DNA from: JBBROS01 sp965213845 | GTDB taxonomy: Bacteria; Pseudomonadota; Alphaproteobacteria; Acetobacterales; Acetobacteraceae | Length of the DNA stretch: 64,000 nt | Assembly (NCBI GenBank): GCA_965213845.1 | Contig: CBDCAI010000005.1 | Coordinates: forward strand, 1 to 64,000 | Direction of reading: 5' to 3' | In this document: positions 60,731 to 64,000 of the stretch, one piece after another | Position numbering within the stretch: the stretch's first letter is position 1 | Layout of the letters: each line of letters begins with the position of its first letter | The notes under the pieces: generated by a model | Told to the model about the DNA's origin: nothing | What the model saw: the letters and a program-made list of their open reading frames with translations, nothing else | Databases searched by the model: none | Program-made: the position numbers and the translations under genes

Positions 60731-60766
60731 GGCGTGGATCCCCGGGACCAGGGCCCGGGGATGACG
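60731..60766. repeat. REP-like palindromic element
   Basis: ATCCCCGGG and CCCGGGGAT (60738-60746, 60754-60762) form a perfect 9-base stem with a 7-base loop, flanked by GGCGTGG and GACG. This GTGGATCCCCGGG...CCCGGGGATGACG layout is, from memory, a dispersed intergenic palindrome of alphaproteobacteria. It could also terminate transcription from tRNA-Phe. The rest of 60599-60843 is AT-rich near 60600-60680 and shows no gene. Confidence 0.6.
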
Positions 60767-60843
60767 ATCTCGAGGGGTGCGCTGCTGGCGACCGAAAGGT
60801 AGGCCAGCGTTTGGCCTCGCGGGCCACGCGGCTTTGGACAGGG

Positions 60844-60919
60844 TGGTGCCCAGGGCCGGAATCGAACCAGCGACACTGCGATTTTCAGTCGCATGCTCTA
60901 CCAACTGAGCTACCTGGGC
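60844..60919 (-). tRNA. tRNA-Phe (GAA)
   Basis: 76 bases including encoded CCA. The acceptor stem GCCCAGG pairs with CCTGGGC; the D arm reads GCTCAGTTGGTAGAGC; the anticodon loop CTGAAAA has anticodon GAA, closed by GCGA-/TCGC; the T arm is GGTTCGATTCC. Confidence 0.97.
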
Positions 60920-60955
60920 ACTTCTGGTGCCGGGGTGTGGTCCGGCGAGGTGGGG

Positions 60956-60984
60956 TGGTTAGCGCAGGCGGGCGGGCGGATCAA
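60956..60984 (-). promoter_or_regulatory. Candidate tRNA-Phe promoter
   Basis: TTGATC (60984-60979), 17 bases, TAACCA (60961-60956) on the minus strand, overlapping the end of yacG and about 37 bases before the tRNA. Spacing is ideal, the -10 match moderate. Confidence 0.4.
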
Positions 60985-61187
60985 GTGTCGGAGTCGGGGT
61001 GGGGGGAATCCTCGTCGGCTTCGACGGCGGGGACGCTGTAGGCGCCGGTGAACCAGCGGCCGAGATCGACGTCGGCACAGCGGCGGGAGCAGAAGGGGGC
61101 GAGGCGGGCGGGGCCTTTCGGGGCGGAGGGTTTGCCGCAGATGGGGCATTGCGGGGCGGGGGTGGTTCGGGGCGTGGGGTCAGGCAC
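60981..61187 (-). CDS. yacG: DNA gyrase inhibitor YacG, zinc-binding
   Basis: 68 residues. Four-cysteine zinc finger CPICGKP and FCSRRCADVDLGRW, the YacG signature. YacG binds GyrB and inhibits gyrase. The GTG start overlaps the end of the RNase E/G gene by 8 bases; the acidic C-terminus is typical. Confidence 0.93.
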   Translation of the reverse strand: MPDPTPRTTPAPQCPICGKPSAPKGPARLAPFCSRRCADVDLGRWFTGAYSVPAVEADEDSPHPDSDT

Positions 61188-62289
61188 GGGGAAGCGGCTC
61201 CGTGATGCAGGTGGAGGGGGGGAGGGCCGGGTCGCTGATCAGGACGAGGGGGCGGCCGGTGCGGCGGGCGAGCGCGGTGCGGGCGGTGGGGTCGGCGTCG
61301 AGCGCGCGGACGACGTCGGGGGCGGCGCGGAGGCGGCGGGGGGTGGCGGGGTCGGCGGCGGCGTCGCGCATGAGGGTGCGGAGGGCCTGGAGGCCGGCGG
61401 CGTGGGGTCCGGCGAGGAGTTCGTGCAGGGGGGGGTGGGCGCGCGGGCGGCTGATTTCCGCGAGGCCCAGGGCGGTGAAGCCGAGGAAGCGCGGGTGCAT
61501 CGGATCGGTCGAGAGGGCGGCGGCGAAGGCGGGGGCGAGGGCGACGCGGGCCTTCGCGGCCATGCCGGCGAGGTCGACGAGGATTGCGCCCGAGAGGTTG
61601 CGGAGGCGGATGGCGCGGGCGAGGTGGGGCAGGGCGGCCTCGTTGGCGGCACGTTGGGCGGCGGCCTTTGGGCGGCGGTCGGCGGTGCCGGTGCCGGTGT
61701 CCATGTCGATGGCGACCAGCGCGGGCGTGGGATGGATGCTGGCGCGTGCGCCGCCCGGGAGGGCGAGGTGGGGGTTGGCCAGGGCGTCGATCTCGGCCTC
61801 CAGCGCCTCGGGCCAGGCGCGGCCGGTGACGGTGGCGTGGCGGGTGGCGGCTTCGGCCGGGTCGTCGACGAGGATGTCGGCGCCGGGGTGCAGCAGCAGC
61901 AGGCGGGCGATGGCGTCGGGGCCGGGGGCCAGGTGGGCGGGCGGGCCGGGGGGGGCCTGGTCCGTGCGGGCCGAGAGGCGGGGCCCTTTGCCGCCCTGGG
62001 CCGCGCGGGTGACGATGACGGTCACGCTGTCGCCGACGCCCAGGCCGCCGGCGCCCTGGCTGTCGGGCAGGAAGCCCTCTGTTGGGGCGCCGGGATTGCC
62101 GGCGATGGGCGGGAGGGCGACGAATGCGCCGGCCATGGCCGGGACTGCGGCGGTCACCCGGCCACGCATGCGGTCGCCGACGCCGTCGGGTGCGCCGGCG
62201 CGGTGGATGGCGTAGTCGAGCAGCCGGCCCTGGTCCACCGCGGCGGCCCGGAGCTCGCCGGGGCTGCAGGAGACCAGGATGCGGGTCAC
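61180..62289 (-). CDS. Ribonuclease E/G family protein
   Basis: 369 residues, shorter than RNase G (about 490). An S1-like region is probably the stretch around RMRGRVTAAVPAMAGAFVAL; the nuclease core is visible as ALVAIDMDTGTG, RLRNLSGAILVDLAGM and LGFTALGLAEISR. The zinc-link CxxC and the RNase E scaffold tail are absent. It probably acts in rRNA or mRNA processing as a minimal RNase G relative. The GTG start overlaps the maf stop region. Confidence 0.85.
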   Translation of the reverse strand: MTRILVSCSPGELRAAAVDQGRLLDYAIHRAGAPDGVGDRMRGRVTAAVPAMAGAFVALPPIAGNPGAPTEGFLPDSQGAGGLGVGDSVTVIVTRAAQGGKGPRLSARTDQAPPGPPAHLAPGPDAIARLLLLHPGADILVDDPAEAATRHATVTGRAWPEALEAEIDALANPHLALPGGARASIHPTPALVAIDMDTGTGTADRRPKAAAQRAANEAALPHLARAIRLRNLSGAILVDLAGMAAKARVALAPAFAAALSTDPMHPRFLGFTALGLAEISRPRAHPPLHELLAGPHAAGLQALRTLMRDAAADPATPRRLRAAPDVVRALDADPTARTALARRTGRPLVLISDPALPPSTCITEPLPRA

Positions 62290-62894
62290 GGCACGGGGTA
62301 GCCGCGGCCCCGCAGCAGCTGCGCCGTCTCGAACAGCGGCAGGCCGACGACGCCGCTGTAGCTGCCGGTCAGCAGGCGGACGAAGGCGGCGGCGCGGCCC
62401 TGGATGGCGTAGCCGCCGGCCTTGCCCTCGCCTTCGGTCGAGGCGACGTAGGCGTCGATCTGGCTGGGCGTGAGGCGGTTGAACACCACGGCGGTATCGA
62501 CCAGGCGGAGCGAACGCTGGCCGCCGGGGGTGAGCAGCACGACGGCGGTGATGACGTGGTGGCGGCGGCCTGACAGCATGGCGAGGCAGGCGCGGACCGC
62601 GGGCCCGTCGGCGGCCTTCGGCAGGATGCGGCGGCCGACCGCGACGACGGTGTCGGCGGCCAGCACGAAATGGCCGGGGGCGGCGACGGCGGCGGCCTTT
62701 GCCTCGGCCAGGCGGCGGGCATGCAGGCGGGGGACCTCGTCCCGCTGCGGCGTCTCGTCGATGTCGGGGGCGGCGACGTGGTCGGGCGCGATGCCGATCT
62801 GCGCCAGCAGGGCCAGGCGGCGCGGGCTGGCGGAGGCGAGGGTGAGCTTTGCTGCGGTCGCGTGCGGCGCTGGTCCGGGTGCGTCTACTTGAAT
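62286..62894 (-). CDS. maf: Maf-like nucleotide pyrophosphatase
   Basis: About 200 residues of Maf sequence: LASASPRRLALLAQIG, DETPQRDE, LAADTVVAVG and EGEGKAGGYAIQGRAA. Maf proteins hydrolyse modified or canonical NTPs. No ATG, GTG or TTG exists between the infA stop and the first conserved residues; I placed the 5' end at an in-frame ATT (62894) inside the end of infA. Either an ATT-type start with coupling to infA, or a start further inside infA, must be used. Confidence 0.85.
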   Translation of the reverse strand: MQVDAPGPAPHATAAKLTLASASPRRLALLAQIGIAPDHVAAPDIDETPQRDEVPRLHARRLAEAKAAAVAAPGHFVLAADTVVAVGRRILPKAADGPAVRACLAMLSGRRHHVITAVVLLTPGGQRSLRLVDTAVVFNRLTPSQIDAYVASTEGEGKAGGYAIQGRAAAFVRLLTGSYSGVVGLPLFETAQLLRGRGYPVP

Positions 62895-63103
62895 CGGAAT
62901 GTGATGCGGCCCTTCGACAGGTCGTAGGGCGTCATCTCGACGTTGACGCGGTCGCCGGCCAGGACGCGGATGCGGTTCTTGCGCATCTTGCCGGAGGTGT
63001 GGGCCAGGATGCTGTGCTCGTTGTCGAGTTTCACGCGGAACATGGCGTTGGGCAGCAGCTCCATCACCGTGCCGCTGAACTCGATCATATCTTCTTTTGA
63101 CAT
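62885..63103 (-). CDS. infA: Translation initiation factor IF-1
   Basis: 72 residues, exact family size: MSKEDMIEFSGTVMELLPN, FRVKLDNEHSILAHTSGKMR, RIRVLAGDRVNVEMTPYDL and the end RITFRFK. S1-like OB fold that binds the 30S A site. Confidence 0.98.
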   Translation of the reverse strand: MSKEDMIEFSGTVMELLPNAMFRVKLDNEHSILAHTSGKMRKNRIRVLAGDRVNVEMTPYDLSKGRITFRFK

Positions 63104-63139
63104 ACGGGTCTTTCTGGTGCGCGCCGGTCGCCTGGCGGG

Positions 63140-63167
63140 ATGTGATGGTGGGGTCTACCCCGGTCAA
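63140..63167 (-). promoter_or_regulatory. Candidate infA promoter
   Basis: TTGACC (63167-63162), 16 bases, TCACAT (63145-63140) on the minus strand, 37 bases before the infA ATG. The spacer contains GGGG-TAGA-CCCC. Confidence 0.35.
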
Positions 63168-63195
63168 GCCGGATGGGGAACAGGCCGGAGCCGGT

Positions 63196-64000
63196 TCACG
63201 GGTGAGGTGCGAGGCGGCGTGCGACGCTGGCGGCGTGGGCGTGCAGGCCCTCGGCCTCGGCCAGCAGCACGGCGGCGGGGCCGACGCGCTGCAGGGCGGC
63301 CGGATCGGCCTCGACCCAGGTGGTGCGCTTGAGGAAGTCGAACACGGACAGGCCGGAGGCGAAGCGGGCGGTGCGGCCGGTCGGCAGCACGTGATTGGGA
63401 CCGGCCACGTAGTCGCCGACGGCCTCGGGGCAGGATGGCCCGAGGAAGGCTGCGCCGGCGTGGCGGATGCGGGCGAACAGCGCGCGGGGCTCCATGACCA
63501 TGATCTGCAGGTGTTCGGGGGCCAGGCGGTTGGTGAGCGCGGCGCCCTCGTCCCAGTCGGAGACCAGGATGACGGCGCCGTGGTCGCGCCAGCTTGCGCC
63601 GGCGATGGCGGCGCGGGGCAGGGTGTCGAGTGCCGCGGCGACGGCGGCGACGACGCGGTCGGCGAAATCGGGGTCGGTCGTGATGAGGATGCTTTGGGCG
63701 CTCTCGTCGTGCTCGGCCTGGGCCAGAAGGTCCATGGCGACGTCGCCGGCGATTTGCCCGGCGTCGGCCAGGATCACGACTTCCGAGGGGCCGGCGATGC
63801 CGTCGATGCCGACGGCGCCGAAGACCTGGCGCTTCGCCTCGGCCACATAGGCGTTGCCGGGGCCGACGATGCGGTCCACCGGGGCGATGCTGGCGGTGCC
63901 GTAAGCGAGGGCGGCGACGGCCTGTGCGCCGCCGACCCGGTACACCTCGGACACGCCGGCCCGGCGTGCGGCCGCCAGCACCAGCGGCGCGAGGCGGCCG
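63196..64000 (-). CDS. hisD: Histidinol dehydrogenase, 5'-partial
   Basis: The last 268 or so residues, open to the window edge. Signatures: VYRVGGAQAVAALAYGT, VGPGNAYVAEAKRQVFG, AGPSEVVILAD, LLAQAEHDESAQS (zinc-ligand His), NRLAPEHLQI and GPNHVLPTGRTARFASGLSV. It oxidises histidinol to histidine in two NAD-dependent steps. Confidence 0.96.
   Translation of the reverse strand, partial: GRLAPLVLAAARRAGVSEVYRVGGAQAVAALAYGTASIAPVDRIVGPGNAYVAEAKRQVFGAVGIDGIAGPSEVVILADAGQIAGDVAMDLLAQAEHDESAQSILITTDPDFADRVVAAVAAALDTLPRAAIAGASWRDHGAVILVSDWDEGAALTNRLAPEHLQIMVMEPRALFARIRHAGAAFLGPSCPEAVGDYVAGPNHVLPTGRTARFASGLSVFDFLKRTTWVEADPAALQRVGPAAVLLAEAEGLHAHAASVARRLAPHP

Noticed and set aside
60667..61041. Plus-strand frame of 124 codons near tRNA-Phe
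   Set aside because: It runs through the tRNA gene and the yacG end in antisense.

Overview
The window is very GC-rich (I estimate roughly 70%) and looks like an alphaproteobacterium, most likely of the Rhodospirillales/Acetobacterales. The flagellar order fliF-fliG-flbE(fliH)-fliN-flbD-flhA is the one I know from Caulobacter. A FlbD-type regulator, the trpB-trpA-accD-folC order and the yacG / RNase E-G / maf / infA / hisD block also fit alphaproteobacteria. The genus is inference only.

Layout. 1-6661 (+): end of a flagellar operon, with a badly frameshifted fliF, then fliG, fliH/flbE, fliN, flbD and flhA. 6639-8665 (-): a BaiN/HI0933-type flavoprotein and a uronate dehydrogenase. 8666-9137: repeat-rich spacer. 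9138-11263 (+): amidase and a secreted cyclohexadienyl dehydratase (PheC)-like protein. 11264-12074: lower-GC stretch with no recognisable gene. 12075-13241 (+): thiolase ending in a tandem repeat. 13339-19288 (-): trpB-trpA-accD-folC-cupin-GNAT followed by an orphan FG-GAP fragment. 19456-20439 (+): CorA-type transporter.

20417-41241 is a type VI secretion (T6SS) locus. The minus-strand operon runs tssL-tssM-tssA-tssB-tssC-hcp-tagJ-tssE-tssF-tssG-tssH. Upstream of it lie a peptidoglycan glucosaminidase (+), tagF (-), an unrecognised membrane-anchored HExxH metallopeptidase (+) and a PpkA-like membrane Ser/Thr kinase (-). tssL and tssM are split by small frameshifts, and tssI, tssJ, tssK, fha and pppA are not in the window. 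TssL, the metallopeptidase and the kinase share a D-x-T-V-I motif.

41430-43786 holds two small secreted proteins and an M20 amidohydrolase. 43808-57262 (-) reads as one long catabolic unit: molybdenum hydroxylase (FAD subunit, and a fused 2Fe-2S/Mo subunit), a 6-hydroxynicotinate-reductase-like protein, an ApbE-like UPF0280 protein, DUF1185, a branched-chain-type ABC importer with fused permeases, an HpcH/HpaI aldolase and a UxaA-type dehydratase. It is preceded by a good promoter overlapped by an 8-2-8 palindrome. I infer uptake and reductive breakdown of an N-heteroaromatic or related acid. 57449-60007 (-) adds a lipoprotein, a cysteine-less Asp/Glu-racemase-family protein and a solute-binding protein ending in a VTNPG repeat.

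60083-64000 (-) has an AT-rich foreign-looking membrane protein beside tRNA-Phe, then the housekeeping block yacG, RNase E/G, maf, infA and partial hisD.

A recurring feature is short tandem arrays sitting exactly at gene ends or starts (8986, 13228, 37815, 41396, 58913). Some of these duplicate stop codons.
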